Source: an uncultured Saprospiraceae bacterium
Lineage (GTDB): Bacteria > Bacteroidota > Bacteroidia > Chitinophagales > Saprospiraceae
Assembly: GCA_937872385.1 (NCBI GenBank)
Contig: CALMSO010000027.1
Span: forward strand, 62,001-126,000
Length of the DNA: 64,000 nt
Direction of reading: 5' to 3'
In this document: in pieces, positions 16,037 to 25,280 of the stretch
How positions within the stretch are numbered: the first letter of the stretch is position 1
Layout of the letters: the number at the start of each line of letters is the position of its first letter
Notes under the pieces: generated by a model
What the model saw: the letters and a program-made list of their open reading frames with translations, nothing else
Told to the model about the DNA's origin: nothing
Databases searched by the model: none
Program-made: the position numbers and the translations under genes

Positions 16037-17104
16037 ATGGTACAAAACCTGCTCGTCAGAATATTGCTCATACCTTTTTCGCTGCTGTACGGGCTGGGCG
16101 TGAGTTTGCGCGACGCGGCCTACCGCACGGGGCTGCTGAAGAGCGTTCAATTCAGTGTACCAACGATTTCCGTGGGCAATCTTTCGGTGGGTGGAGCCGG
16201 CAAAACGCCGCACATTGAGTATTTAATTCGTTTATTGAAAGATTACATTCACGTAGCTACCCTCAGTCGGGGCTATGGCCGCAAATCGCAGGGGTATCGT
16301 CTGGTGCATCCGCGGATGACGGCCGAGCAGGCCGGCGACGAGCCTTTGCAATTCAAGCGCAAATTTCCGGAGGTGACGGTCACGGTCTCCGAAAGCCGTG
16401 CCTTCGGGGTGCCGCGTATTTTAATGGAAGCGCCTGAAACCCAAGTGGTTTTGCTCGATGACGCTTTTCAGCATCGGGCGGTGCAGCCGGGATTGAATAT
16501 ATTGCTCACCGAATACAGTCATTTGTTCACGCGTGACTGGCTGCTGCCCAGCGGTCGTTTGCGGGAGTGGCGCTCTGCCTATCGGCGTGCCGACGTGCTG
16601 GTAGTGACGAAATGCCCGCCGCAGTTGTCGGTGCAGGATCGAGAGCGTATCTTATTGGAAATCAAGCCTTTTCCGCACCAAAAGGTGTTTTTTTCGTATT
16701 ATGAATATAGCCGGCCGTACTTTATCTTCGATGCGCGCTATGTAGCTGATTTGCAGCCGGAATGGACTGCCCTCTTGGTGTCAGCGATTGCCCGGACGGA
16801 TTATCTGACGGATTATTTGCGGGAAAAGGTAGAAACCGTCACCATTCTCGAATACGAAGACCATCATCTGTTTTCGTCGGAAGATATGTTGGAAGTGAAA
16901 GGCACTTTCGAGCGCTTGGCTGGCGAGAAAAAAATAATCCTCACGACGGAAAAAGATGCGGTGCGCCTCGAGGCACATCGGCAGTTTATTTTGGATAACC
17001 GGCTTCCGGTGTTTGCCCTGCCGGTAGAAGTGCGGTTTCATGCTGGCGAAGGGCCCTTGTTCGACCAGTTGGTTAAAGACTTTTTGTTGAATTTTAAAGT
17101 TTGA
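16037..17104 (+). CDS. lpxK: Tetraacyldisaccharide 4'-kinase (lipid A synthesis)
   Basis: 355 residues. It has an N-terminal membrane-associated helix (LLIPFSLLYGLGVSLRDAAY), the P-loop VGNLSVGGAGKTPH (residues 47-58), LSRGYGRKSQGY and the DDAFQHR catalytic motif. It phosphorylates the 4' position of the lipid A disaccharide at the inner leaflet. Ends one base before the convergent anmK stop, so the two transcripts must overlap. Confidence 0.94.
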   Translation: MVQNLLVRILLIPFSLLYGLGVSLRDAAYRTGLLKSVQFSVPTISVGNLSVGGAGKTPHIEYLIRLLKDYIHVATLSRGYGRKSQGYRLVHPRMTAEQAGDEPLQFKRKFPEVTVTVSESRAFGVPRILMEAPETQVVLLDDAFQHRAVQPGLNILLTEYSHLFTRDWLLPSGRLREWRSAYRRADVLVVTKCPPQLSVQDRERILLEIKPFPHQKVFFSYYEYSRPYFIFDARYVADLQPEWTALLVSAIARTDYLTDYLREKVETVTILEYEDHHLFSSEDMLEVKGTFERLAGEKKIILTTEKDAVRLEAHRQFILDNRLPVFALPVEVRFHAGEGPLFDQLVKDFLLNFKV

Positions 17105-17105
17105 T

Positions 17106-18224
17106 TTACAGCACTTTGCGCCATCCTTGATGAATAGCACCGCCGATAGCGTCGCGTGAAGCGCCCGTGACGGAGGCAATGCAATTGGGCATATTCTCCA
17201 ACCGTAGCACTCCCATCAGGGCGATGAGTGCCGCTTCCTTGAAGCTGATGATTTCGGGTTTAGGCACTACAATTTCGAGGGGAGCTACCTCCGCGCAGGC
17301 CTGCCGGATGCATTGCATAAGGAACTGATTGTGTGCACCACCGCCGGTAGCAAGTAATTTATAATGATTTTGCTGCAAGTTTTCTTGTTTGATAATCAAT
17401 TTGATAGCCGCAGCTATTTGTACAGCGGTATAAATGCAAGCCGTGTGCAGCTTGTCGGCAGTGCTGGCGGCAAAATGTATAAATACCGGGATGAGTTGCT
17501 CCTGCACCCAGTCGTTGCCAAGTGATTTGGGGTAGAGGAGTTGATGATAAGGTAGTGCATTGGCTTGTGTGAGCAAGTTTTCGTTGAGCTGGCCGGAGGC
17601 AGCAATCGCGCCGCCAGCATCATAAGGCAGATTGAGCTGCTGCGCGAGTACATTGAGCACCTGATTGGCACCGCCAATGTCGAAGGCGATGTAGCGTTGA
17701 GCGGTGTGGGCAGTGATATTAGCAATGCCACCAAGGTTGAGATAAAAATCGTAGCCCGGTAGCAGGTAGCGGTCGGCGATGGGCGCCACTGGTGCGCCCT
17801 GCCCGCCAAGTGCTATGTCCATAGCCCGAAAATCATTGATAACAGGGTAGCCAGTCGTAGCGGCAATGGCAGCTCCGTCGCCGATTTGAAGGGTCGTGCG
17901 CTCGTCGGGGAAGTGAAAAATCGTGTGCCCGTGCGAGGCGATGAAGTCGGGATCTTCGGGGTATTGTTGTAAAAATTGATTGACCAATTGTCCGACATAA
18001 TGTCCAAATCGGGCGTGCGTGGCTATGAGTTGGTGCCCATTGGCCGAGGGGAGCTCGCGCAGCACTTGCTGCCATTCTTCGGTGAAAGGCATGGTTTCGG
18101 CGTGGCGTATAGACCAGTGAGCGAGCGCAGCGTCCTGCCAGTGCAATTCGCAGAAGGCAATATCTAAGCCATCGAGTGAGCTACCCGACATGAGGCCCAG
18201 CACGCGCCAAATTTTGGGCGACAT
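17106..18224 (-). CDS. anmK: Anhydro-N-acetylmuramic acid kinase (peptidoglycan recycling)
   Basis: 372 residues. It starts with VLGLMSGSSLDGLDIA, the phosphate-binding signature of AnmK, followed by FIASHGHTIFHFPDERTTLQIGDGAAIA, NLGGIANIT, IAFDIGGANQVLN and LATGGGAHNQFLM of the ASKHA kinase fold. It cleaves the 1,6-anhydro ring and phosphorylates anhMurNAc to MurNAc-6-phosphate. No murQ (etherase) is adjacent. Convergent with lpxK with a single base between stop codons. Confidence 0.94.
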   Translation of the reverse strand: MSPKIWRVLGLMSGSSLDGLDIAFCELHWQDAALAHWSIRHAETMPFTEEWQQVLRELPSANGHQLIATHARFGHYVGQLVNQFLQQYPEDPDFIASHGHTIFHFPDERTTLQIGDGAAIAATTGYPVINDFRAMDIALGGQGAPVAPIADRYLLPGYDFYLNLGGIANITAHTAQRYIAFDIGGANQVLNVLAQQLNLPYDAGGAIAASGQLNENLLTQANALPYHQLLYPKSLGNDWVQEQLIPVFIHFAASTADKLHTACIYTAVQIAAAIKLIIKQENLQQNHYKLLATGGGAHNQFLMQCIRQACAEVAPLEIVVPKPEIISFKEAALIALMGVLRLENMPNCIASVTGASRDAIGGAIHQGWRKVL

Positions 18225-18292
18225 ATTATATTGGTTTGATTTTTAGCAATTTATGTATTTTTATAAAATTGCAAATCGGGGTCAGTAGCTGT

Positions 18293-18634
18293 TTATTTTT
18301 TCTTCAGTTTCACAGAATACTCGGCTACGGCCTGGATGCGCTCTTCATTCAGAATGCCCTTGAAGCCGGTCATGGTATTGCGACCATTGGTAATCACTTC
18401 AATGCGTTCTTCCACAGTGAGGGCGGAGGCGGTGAGGTCGTGTGCGCCACTGGCACCCATATCGCCGTACAGCCCGTGGCAGGTGACGCAGTATTGCTTG
18501 TAGATTTTTTCGCCATCGGGGCCAGCGGCCGCGGCGGTCGTTTTGGCGGCTGAGGCCGTGCCTGTATTGCTATTCGAATTGCCGCAGGCGATAATGGTGG
18601 CAGCTACGATTACAAAAGCGAGGATGTTTTTCAT
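18293..18634 (-). CDS. Lipoprotein cytochrome c
   Basis: 113 residues. Signal peptide MKNILAFVIVAATIIAC with lipobox Cys17, then an Asn/Ser/Thr/Ala-rich linker, then a class I mono-haem domain. The haem motif is CVTCH (residues 49-53) and the likely axial Met is M88 in GRNTMTG. A small electron carrier anchored in the periplasm or outer membrane, of the c5/c-553 type. Transcribed alone or after an unseen promoter in the 446-base gap upstream. Confidence 0.9.
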   Translation of the reverse strand: MKNILAFVIVAATIIACGNSNSNTGTASAAKTTAAAAGPDGEKIYKQYCVTCHGLYGDMGASGAHDLTASALTVEERIEVITNGRNTMTGFKGILNEERIQAVAEYSVKLKKK

Positions 18635-19080
18635 GGTGTTCGATAGATTGATTTAAGTACTAAAACATGCATTCCGGAAAAGCGTATTTGAAAACTGCTG
18701 CATTGCAATGAGAGTGCTTTTCGCAATATAAAAATTTGATAATGAGTATTTTACTCAGCATTCTTTCGTCGAAAAATTAGCTCAAATACTATATTTGTAA
18801 TAGCAAATGACAGCTTTTTAATACGCAGCCCGCTCTTATGAAATAAGACACAGCGCTAAGGTAAACATTTTTTTCGTCCTGCGGTTTTTGGTATTTCAGA
18901 TTTACAGGCTGTAGTCTGGTCGAAATAATTAGTATTTCTGCCGACAACTTAATACTTTTAGTCTGTCAAAGAAAGTTGGCGTGTTATTGGCAGCCAATGC
19001 CACAAAAACAACTGGTGCAAATTTCGGGTTGTTTATTACAAAGCAATTAATGCATTCAACCATTTAAAGTAAAACATACA
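18635..19080. other. Divergent intergenic region with one + strand -7 box
   Basis: No gene. It contains TATATTTG at 18790-18797 on the + strand, 284 bases before the prohibitin-like gene, which implies a long leader if used. The remainder is AT-rich without recognisable RNA motifs. Confidence 0.35.
18790..18797 (+). promoter_or_regulatory. Candidate -7 box (TATATTTG)
   Basis: Exact match to TAnnTTTG on the + strand, far (284 bases) upstream of the prohibitin-like gene. It could drive that gene or a short RNA. Confidence 0.3.
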
Positions 19081-19899
19081 ATGAAACAAAGTAAATTAAT
19101 TACCACCGGGGTAGTCGTTTTTGTTATTTTTATTATCATTCTGATTTTTTCCAATGCTACCTTTCTCACCATTGATGCCGGGCAGCGCGGCGTTCTGTTC
19201 AAGCGTTTTTCGGGCGGTTTGGACAAAGAAACGATCTATTCTTCGGGCTTTCATGTGATTGCCCCCTGGAATACCATGTTTGTGTACGATGTGCGCGAGC
19301 AACAAGTAGAGGAGCCAATGGACGTGCTTTCCAGCAATGGTCTGAACATTCAATTGGACGTGACGGTGCGCGTTAACCCCAAGTACAGTAAAATTGGTGA
19401 TTTGCACGAGAAGTTCGGCAAGGATTATATCAATTCGTTGGTACGGCCGGAGATGCGCTCCTCGGTACGCAAGATTATCGGGCGCTACTCGCCAGAAGAG
19501 TTGTATTCTACCAAGCGCGAAGAGGTGCAGTCTATTATTCAAAAAGACCTCGAAACGACCTTGAATAACAACTATATTGACTTGCGCACGACGCTCATCC
19601 GCAATATCGCTTTGCCGGAAAAAGTGAAAACCGCCATCGAAGAGAAAATACAAGCCGAGCAGTTGGCACTCAAGTACGAATACATCCTACAGCAGGAGCG
19701 CAAAGAAGCCGAGCGCCGCATCATCGAGGCTGAGGCCAAGGCCAAATCCAACCAGATACTGAACGCCAGTTTGTCGAGCAATATCCTGCGCGATAAGGGC
19801 ATCGAAGCTACCCTGCAATTGGCCAATTCGCCCAATACCAAAGTCATCGTTGTAGGTGGTGGTGGCGACGGGCTGCCGCTGATTCTGGGCAATAATTAA
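19081..19899 (+). CDS. Prohibitin-like SPFH/Band 7 membrane protein
   Basis: 272 residues. One N-terminal transmembrane helix (residues 10-30) is followed by the SPFH domain: DAGQRGVLFKRFSGGL, GFHVIAPWNTMFVYDVREQ, LDVTVRVNPKYSKIGDLHEKFG. A charged coiled-coil rich in Glu, Ala and Lys follows (YEYILQQERKEAERRIIEAEAKAKSNQI). SPFH proteins form large ring or cage assemblies on the membrane and scaffold proteases such as FtsH. Single gene, closed by a terminator at 19943. Confidence 0.92.
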   Translation: MKQSKLITTGVVVFVIFIIILIFSNATFLTIDAGQRGVLFKRFSGGLDKETIYSSGFHVIAPWNTMFVYDVREQQVEEPMDVLSSNGLNIQLDVTVRVNPKYSKIGDLHEKFGKDYINSLVRPEMRSSVRKIIGRYSPEELYSTKREEVQSIIQKDLETTLNNNYIDLRTTLIRNIALPEKVKTAIEEKIQAEQLALKYEYILQQERKEAERRIIEAEAKAKSNQILNASLSSNILRDKGIEATLQLANSPNTKVIVVGGGGDGLPLILGNN

Positions 19900-20516
19900 A
19901 AGGCAAACGACACCCAAAAAGCATCTTTTTCATAAAAAACGGAGCCGAAGCAGGTATTGTACCGCTTCGGCTTTTCCGTAATAACCGTTAGGCGCTCTCT
20001 CAGCGTATGTCAGAAAACGGCCTCTCAAGGCTTGTGTTTGCAATGCTTTAGCGCAGCAAAACGTATGTAGAATAGATAGAATTTAGCTCTATGAAAGATG
20101 CGGATAGAACAACACACCTTTCCATGCAGTAAATTTATATGGATTTTTTTATATTACAAATTTTGAAATAGGAAATTTGCACCCAAAGCCGATTTTTTCC
20201 TTTTTTTACACTTGCCAAAAAAAAACCTGCTGCTTTTGCACATCATTTTTTGTCTTTTCCAATTATTTGCATAATTTCATTGCGCCTGTTTTGGACTACT
20301 TGAAACAAGATTCCGGACAGGTAAGAAAAGCGACTTTTTTAGCTTGCAAAAAATACATACAAAACCCCGGACGGTGCGATAAGTCATTGCTCGGAGCAGC
20401 AACCATGCGATAATTTTACAAACCGCCAATGGCTGCCCGTTGGCGGCAATATTGCACAGCTCTTATTGGCAAACGAAACGAGGATTATTTCTTTCACCCA
20501 ATAAAAAACACCTTGT
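19900..20516. other. Intergenic region between the prohibitin-like gene and the EF-G paralogue
   Basis: Apart from the terminator at 19943-19975, I find no gene or RNA in this 617-base gap. An open frame at 20177-20413 (78 codons) has a Phe/Cys/Lys-skewed composition and no family resemblance and is not called. No clean TAnnTTTG box is found close to the EF-G paralogue start. Confidence 0.4.
19943..19975 (+). terminator. Rho-independent terminator after the prohibitin-like gene
   Basis: 9-bp perfect stem AGCCGAAGC (19943-19951) / GCTTCGGCT (19964-19972), 12-base loop, then TTTT. Confidence 0.85.
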
Positions 20517-22643
20517 ATGGATTTCGATACCAGAAACATCAGAAATGTAGCTTTGTTAGGACATTCTAGCGCTGGCAAAACCACTTTTGCCGAAACGATG
20601 CTGTTTGAAGCCGGCCAAACCACCCGCCGAGGCACCGTAGAGGAACAGTCCACCGTGTCGGATTATACCGAAATTGAACACGAACGGGGCAATTCTATCT
20701 TCGATGCTTCGATGCATGTAGCTTGGAAAGATTCTAAAATCAACATCATTGATACGCCCGGTTTTGACGATTTTATCGGCGAGGTAATTTCTGCTATGAA
20801 AGTAGCCGACGTAGGGGTGATGTTGCTCAATGCTAAAAACGGCGTGGAGGTAGGCACCGAGCTAATCTGGGAATATATCGAAACCTTCAAAACGCCTGCC
20901 CTGTTTGTAATCAATCAGGTAGATCACGAAAAATCGGACTTTGAAACCACCTTGGAGCAAGCCCGCGCCCGCTTTGGTCATCAGGTTATTCCTGTGCAAT
21001 ATCCGCTCAATCAAGGCACCGATTTTAATAAAATAGTGGACGCCCTGCGCATGGTGATGTACGTGTTTTCGCCGGAAGGCGGCCGCCCCGAAAAACACCC
21101 CATACCCGACTCGGAGCTGGCGCGCGCCCGCGAAATGCACAACGCGCTGGTAGAAGCCGCTGCCGAAAATGACGAAGGCCTCATGGAGCGCTATTTTGAA
21201 GAAGGCACCCTCTCCGAAGAAGACCTCACCAAAGGTTTGCGTATTGCTATTGCGCATCAGCAGATTTTTCCGGTGTTTTGCTGTTCTTCCACTCGGAATA
21301 TGGGCAGCGGCCGGATTATGGGTTTCATCAATGATGTTTGTCCTTCGCCCAGTGAGCGGCCACCGGCTGACCTGGCGGGCGGCGGCACCCTAAACTGCGA
21401 CCCCAAGGGCGACACCACGGTTTTTATTTTCAAAACGGTGTCGGAGCCACGGGTGGGTACGTTGTCCTATTTCAAGGTCTATTCGGGGGTATTGCATGCG
21501 GGCGACGAATTGGTCAACGCCAACAATCGCGGGGCCGAGCGTTTCGGCAATATCTACATTGCCAACGGCAAGGAGCGCGAATCAGTCAATCGGTTGGTAG
21601 CTGGTGATATTGGGGTGACCGTAAAACTCAAAAATACACATACCAACAATACACTTAATGCAAAAGGTGCTGATTATCAAGTAGAACCAATGCGTTTTCC
21701 GGAGCCGCGCATTCGGGTAGCGGTCAATCCGCCCAGCAAAGCCGAAATGGAAAAGCTGATGAAAGCCTTGCATACCATAGCCGAAGAAGACCTCACGCTC
21801 ATTGTAGAACAATCAAAGGCGCTCAAGCAAACCATCCTGCACGGGCAGGGGCAGTTGCACCTCGAGCTTATCAAGCACCGCATCGAAATGTTGCATGGGA
21901 TTAGTATGGAATTCATTCAGCCGCGCATTCCTTACCGCGAAACCATTACCAAAGCGGCGGATATGCAATATCGGCACAAGAAGCAGTCGGGCGGCGCGGG
22001 GCAGTTTGCCGAAGTGCACCTGCGCGTTGAGCCTTACCACGACGGGATGCCCGACCCCGAAGGGCTTACCGTGAAAGATCGTGAGGAGGACACATTGCCC
22101 TGGGGCGGCAAGTTGGTTTATTATTGGTGTGTGGTAGGCGGCTCCATTGACAAACGTTTTTCTAATGCTATCAAAAAAGGGATTTTGCAAAAAATGGAGG
22201 AGGGGCCGCTCACTGGCTCGTATTGCCAAGATATTCGCGTAAGCATTTACGATGGCAAGATGCACCCGGTTGATTCCAATGATATGGCTTTCATGCTGGC
22301 GGCTACGCAGGCCTTCAAGCAGGCTTTTGTGCAAGCGGCCCCACAGATATTGGAGCCAGTGTATGACTTAGAAATACTTTGCTCGGATGAAGTGATGGGC
22401 GAAATCATGGGCGATTTACAAACGCGCCGCGCCATTATACAAGGCATGGAGGCTGCTGGTCATTATCAGAAAATAATATCTAAAGTGCCTTTGGCGGAGT
22501 TGCATAGCTATTCGTCTTCCTTGCGATCACTCTCGCAGGGGCGCGCCAAGTTTGTGCAGCGTTTTGCAGCATATAGCCCGGTACCGCACGATATTCAGTC
22601 TCGGCTCATCGAAGCGCACCAGACAGAGCCAGCCGAAGTATAA
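20517..22643 (+). CDS. Elongation factor G paralogue (EF-G2-like) with atypical GTPase motifs
   Basis: 708 residues with all EF-G domains: G domain, domain II, III, IV (RHKKQSGGAGQFAEVHLRVEP, AIKKGILQKMEEGPLTGSY) and V. The P-loop is GHSSAGKT (residues 15-22), not the canonical AHxDxGKT. G3 is DTPGF (79-83), with Phe where translocating EF-G has the catalytic His (DTPGH). G4 is NQVD (133-136) instead of NKxD, and switch I reads RGNSI where EF-G has RGITI. These changes mark it as the EF-G-like paralogue, not the housekeeping fusA, and no rpsL/rpsG/tuf genes flank it. In Bacteroides a second EF-G that supports translation without GTP hydrolysis has been described; whether this is its orthologue is inference. 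Confidence 0.87.
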   Translation: MDFDTRNIRNVALLGHSSAGKTTFAETMLFEAGQTTRRGTVEEQSTVSDYTEIEHERGNSIFDASMHVAWKDSKINIIDTPGFDDFIGEVISAMKVADVGVMLLNAKNGVEVGTELIWEYIETFKTPALFVINQVDHEKSDFETTLEQARARFGHQVIPVQYPLNQGTDFNKIVDALRMVMYVFSPEGGRPEKHPIPDSELARAREMHNALVEAAAENDEGLMERYFEEGTLSEEDLTKGLRIAIAHQQIFPVFCCSSTRNMGSGRIMGFINDVCPSPSERPPADLAGGGTLNCDPKGDTTVFIFKTVSEPRVGTLSYFKVYSGVLHAGDELVNANNRGAERFGNIYIANGKERESVNRLVAGDIGVTVKLKNTHTNNTLNAKGADYQVEPMRFPEPRIRVAVNPPSKAEMEKLMKALHTIAEEDLTLIVEQSKALKQTILHGQGQLHLELIKHRIEMLHGISMEFIQPRIPYRETITKAADMQYRHKKQSGGAGQFAEVHLRVEPYHDGMPDPEGLTVKDREEDTLPWGGKLVYYWCVVGGSIDKRFSNAIKKGILQKMEEGPLTGSYCQDIRVSIYDGKMHPVDSNDMAFMLAATQAFKQAFVQAAPQILEPVYDLEILCSDEVMGEIMGDLQTRRAIIQGMEAAGHYQKIISKVPLAELHSYSSSLRSLSQGRAKFVQRFAAYSPVPHDIQSRLIEAHQTEPAEV

Positions 22644-22646
22644 TGC

Positions 22647-22750
22647 CATTTACGGTTTGCGAAGTCCGATTCATGGTTTTGTAAAGCTTTGAAAAACAAG
22701 ATTTTGAGCATAAATAAATACGTCATTTTCAACTGAAAATAGTATTATTA
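22647..22750 (+). repeat. Family A intergenic repeat, copy A2
   Basis: Starts 3 bases after the EF-G paralogue stop: TTTACGG-TTTGCGA heptamers, AAGTCCGATT, GGTTTTGTAA, TTGAAAAACAAG, TTTTGA, ACGTCATTTTCAA, ending GTATTATTAC. Colinear with A1, A3 and A4. Confidence 0.7.
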
Positions 22751-22792
22751 CAACCGCGCGCCCGTAAATAAGGAGCTGCGCAAATAACAAAA

Positions 22793-22832
22793 AAACCGGA
22801 AGCAAACGCCATAATGCGCTTACCTCCGGTTT
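22793..22832. terminator. Hairpin between convergent EF-G paralogue and DUF4870 genes
   Basis: 8-bp stem AAACCGGA (22793-22800) / TCCGGTTT (22825-22832) with a 24-base loop and A/T flanks on both sides. It could terminate either transcript. Confidence 0.5.
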
Positions 22833-22867
22833 GTAATTCTTTAACTTTAAATGGTGAAAAGGGAACC

Positions 22868-23194
22868 TTAGAGCGACTTAAACCACTCTTGGAACTTAGT
22901 ACCCAGTACCGGTACCGGCTTCATTTGCCCTTGGACAGCGCTGATTAGCCCCATAATCCAGAGCACCATCGGCAAAATCCAGGCAATTAGATTGACAAGA
23001 GGAATAATCGCGCACACAAAGCCCAACAGAATGATGCCCAGCATCTGGCGAATGTGAAAAGAGGCGAATTCCGTCTTCGGATTGTTCAAAATAAGTGCGA
23101 TAATCCAGCCGATGAGCGTGATGTACGACACAATGCCAATCACTTTGGGATCGGTACCTCCGGTCGGAGTACCTTGATTTTCGGTGTTTTCCAT
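22868..23194 (-). CDS. DUF4870 (Tic20-like) small membrane protein
   Basis: 108 residues from the ATG at 23194 (MENTENQGTPTGG); a longer frame up to 23257 is less likely because this start gives the family's usual length and N-terminus. It has three to four hydrophobic segments, with the family pattern KVIGIVSYITLIGWIIALILN, ASFHIRQMLGIILLG and VLWIMGLISAVQGQMKPVP. Function unknown; inner membrane. Single gene. Confidence 0.85.
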   Translation of the reverse strand: MENTENQGTPTGGTDPKVIGIVSYITLIGWIIALILNNPKTEFASFHIRQMLGIILLGFVCAIIPLVNLIAWILPMVLWIMGLISAVQGQMKPVPVLGTKFQEWFKSL

Positions 23195-23302
23195 GGTAAA
23201 AATGGTTTTCGATGATTTAACTGTTGTAAAGTTAAGAAAATACAGGTAGATGCGCAAAGTAAAGTGTAAAGTTTTGATTAAATGAACGCGCTGGACGAGC
23301 CC

Positions 23303-24103
23303 TTAGGGTGTTTTCTCGACGACCGACTGTCCCTTCGAATGGGGTTTTCCGAATACCCGCCGCCCCCAAAACAGCACCTGAAAGCCATAAATGCCCAACC
23401 AGTAAAGTAGCGCCGCAAACGACAGCGCACCAAGGGCCGCATAGGGTTTTACAATGCGCAGGTTGATACCAAAAAATTCGTAGCAGACAAAATCGGCTAC
23501 GACAAAAACCGTGTGCACACAAAAAAGGATGAACAATACCCGAATGAGCAACCGTAGGTAGAAAATTTTTCGCAATTCGGCTCGGTGCCGCAGGTTTTTT
23601 CGCTTTTGCAATACATAGCGCCGCGCAAAATACAGATAGGCAAAAAAACTCACCAGATAGAGCAACTGCTCAAAAGCTCCGAAAAATGGATTGTAGAACC
23701 GGCGCCCCAGGTGGCTTTTGTATTCTACTGTTGTAAAAAAAATGATGACAAAAAACAAGAACTGCCCTATCGGCAAAATGAAATGCTTGATGTCAGAACG
23801 ACGGAAATGATAGGCAGGGTACAAATTGAGTTTTACATAATAAAACAGTAAGACGGGAAAAGCCAGCGTATAATAAACGGGTAAAAAACTAAGGCGCGGA
23901 TAACGAATATAAAAGCCAATGATAACGAAAATATTATGCAGCAGCGTCAATCCGAAAGTAATGAGCAGCAGGCCATAAAACCAATTAGCGCGCTTCTCGC
24001 CAGAACGCTTGAAGAAAAATAGCCCCCCGATGCCAATAGCCTGTAAGACCCCCGCGCCCAGCACCAGCATCAGCAGGTAGAACAGCAATTGGTCGAGACT
24101 CAT
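23303..24103 (-). CDS. Seven-TM membrane protein resembling the sensor half of AraC-type regulators
   Basis: 266 residues from the ATG at 24103 (MSLDQLLFYLLMLVLGAGVLQA); an in-frame ATG at 24151 is possible. Seven hydrophobic segments separated by short loops, with Arg/Lys-rich cytoplasmic stretches (FKRSGEKRANW, LQKRKNLRHRAELRKI). This topology and the GxxLF..R..NRANxxLgLLLL-like second loop match the membrane half of Bacteroidota membrane-bound AraC-family regulators. Here it ends after TM7 with GKPHSKGQSVVEKTP and no helix-turn-helix. It is either a stand-alone member or a regulator that has lost its output domain. Function unknown. Confidence 0.7.
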   Translation of the reverse strand: MSLDQLLFYLLMLVLGAGVLQAIGIGGLFFFKRSGEKRANWFYGLLLITFGLTLLHNIFVIIGFYIRYPRLSFLPVYYTLAFPVLLFYYVKLNLYPAYHFRRSDIKHFILPIGQFLFFVIIFFTTVEYKSHLGRRFYNPFFGAFEQLLYLVSFFAYLYFARRYVLQKRKNLRHRAELRKIFYLRLLIRVLFILFCVHTVFVVADFVCYEFFGINLRIVKPYAALGALSFAALLYWLGIYGFQVLFWGRRVFGKPHSKGQSVVEKTP

Positions 24104-24262
24104 GGGTGGGTAGCTTTTTGGCAAACAAACATTGGGCCGAACTTTTTCCAAAGTTAGAGAAAAAATATCGGAGCAGGATGCCTATTTAGCTTGTATTTTT
24201 CAACGAGTGGAGCCTTAATATTTTACAATGAAGCCCCACCCGCAGTAGATACCCAAAACGCT

Positions 24263-25222
24263 TTAATTCGTACTTTTGAACTTCCGGAAAGCTTCGGTCA
24301 GTTGCGGTACTACCTCGAAGAGATCGCCGACCACGCCATAATCTGCCGCTTTGAAAAACGGCGCTTCGGGGTCTTTGTTAATCACGACGATTGTGCGCGA
24401 ATTGTTCACTCCTGCCAAGTGCTGGATCGCACCGGAAATGCCGATGGCAATGTACAAATTGGGTCGAATGGCAATGCCCGTTTGCCCAACGTGCTCGTGG
24501 TGTGGCCGCCAGTCCGCATCCGACACTGGGCGTGAGCAGGCGGTGGTAGCGCCAATGGTTTCCGCCAGTTCTTCAACGATGCCCCAGTTTTCGGGGCCTT
24601 TCATACCGCGCCCGGCGGATACGACCAATTCGGCTTCTGGCAGGGGCACAATGCCTTCTTGGCGCTCAACGTCTTGCACCTGTACGCGGCCTTGCGGCAC
24701 CGCGATGTCGAGTTTTTCTACGCTGCCGGCAGCTCCTACCTCCACGGGAGGGATGCTGTTGCCCATTAGCGAAATCACTTTCCGCTCGGTTTTGATTTCA
24801 AATTCAGCAGTAGCCTTGCCAGAGAACACCCCTTTGCGCACCCGGAAACCGTTGGTAACGGTTGGTACCGCATTGACTCCAGCCACCGAGCCAGCCTCTA
24901 ACCGCACGGCCACGCGCCCCAGAATGGATTTTCCGTTCATCGAATGGCTTAGGATGACCACTTGCGCGCCGAGTTGTTGAGCCGCTTCGGCGATTACAGC
25001 CGCATACACCTGGCTATCAAAACTATCGAGGGCGGCATCCGCTACGTTATAAATTTTGGCAGCGCCGTATTTACCAAGTACTTCTGCGCCCTGCACCGTG
25101 CCCAGCGTCAATGCTGCGCAGGAAACACCCAGTGCCTCGGCCGTTTTATACCCATAGAAAACAGCTTCTAATGCCGATTTCTTAAATTGTCCTTTTTGAC
25201 TTTCTGCAAAAACAAGTACCAT
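24263..25222 (-). CDS. etfA: Electron transfer flavoprotein alpha subunit
   Basis: 319 residues. The N-terminal domain starts MVLVFAESQKGQFKKSALEAVFYGYK. The C-terminal FAD domain has VSAGRGMKGPENWGIVEELA, GATTACSRPVSDADWRPHHEHVGQTG, and PNLYIAIGISGAIQHLAGVNNSRTIVVINKDPEAPFFKAADYGVVGDL, all standard for EtfA. With EtfB it carries electrons from acyl-CoA dehydrogenases to the membrane ETF:quinone oxidoreductase. It follows etfB in the same direction but is separated from it by 259 bases occupied by a family B repeat. Confidence 0.95.
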   Translation of the reverse strand: MVLVFAESQKGQFKKSALEAVFYGYKTAEALGVSCAALTLGTVQGAEVLGKYGAAKIYNVADAALDSFDSQVYAAVIAEAAQQLGAQVVILSHSMNGKSILGRVAVRLEAGSVAGVNAVPTVTNGFRVRKGVFSGKATAEFEIKTERKVISLMGNSIPPVEVGAAGSVEKLDIAVPQGRVQVQDVERQEGIVPLPEAELVVSAGRGMKGPENWGIVEELAETIGATTACSRPVSDADWRPHHEHVGQTGIAIRPNLYIAIGISGAIQHLAGVNNSRTIVVINKDPEAPFFKAADYGVVGDLFEVVPQLTEAFRKFKSTN

Positions 25223-25280
25223 ATCTATTAGTAATTTTCGATTTTTTTAAAAAAAGTATTCGGGCATGGTTATTTTGAAC

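Noticed and set aside
20177..20413. 78-codon plus-strand frame between the prohibitin-like and EF-G genes
   Set aside because: Phe/Lys/Cys-skewed translation of AT-rich intergenic DNA, no signal peptide, no motif, no promoter box.
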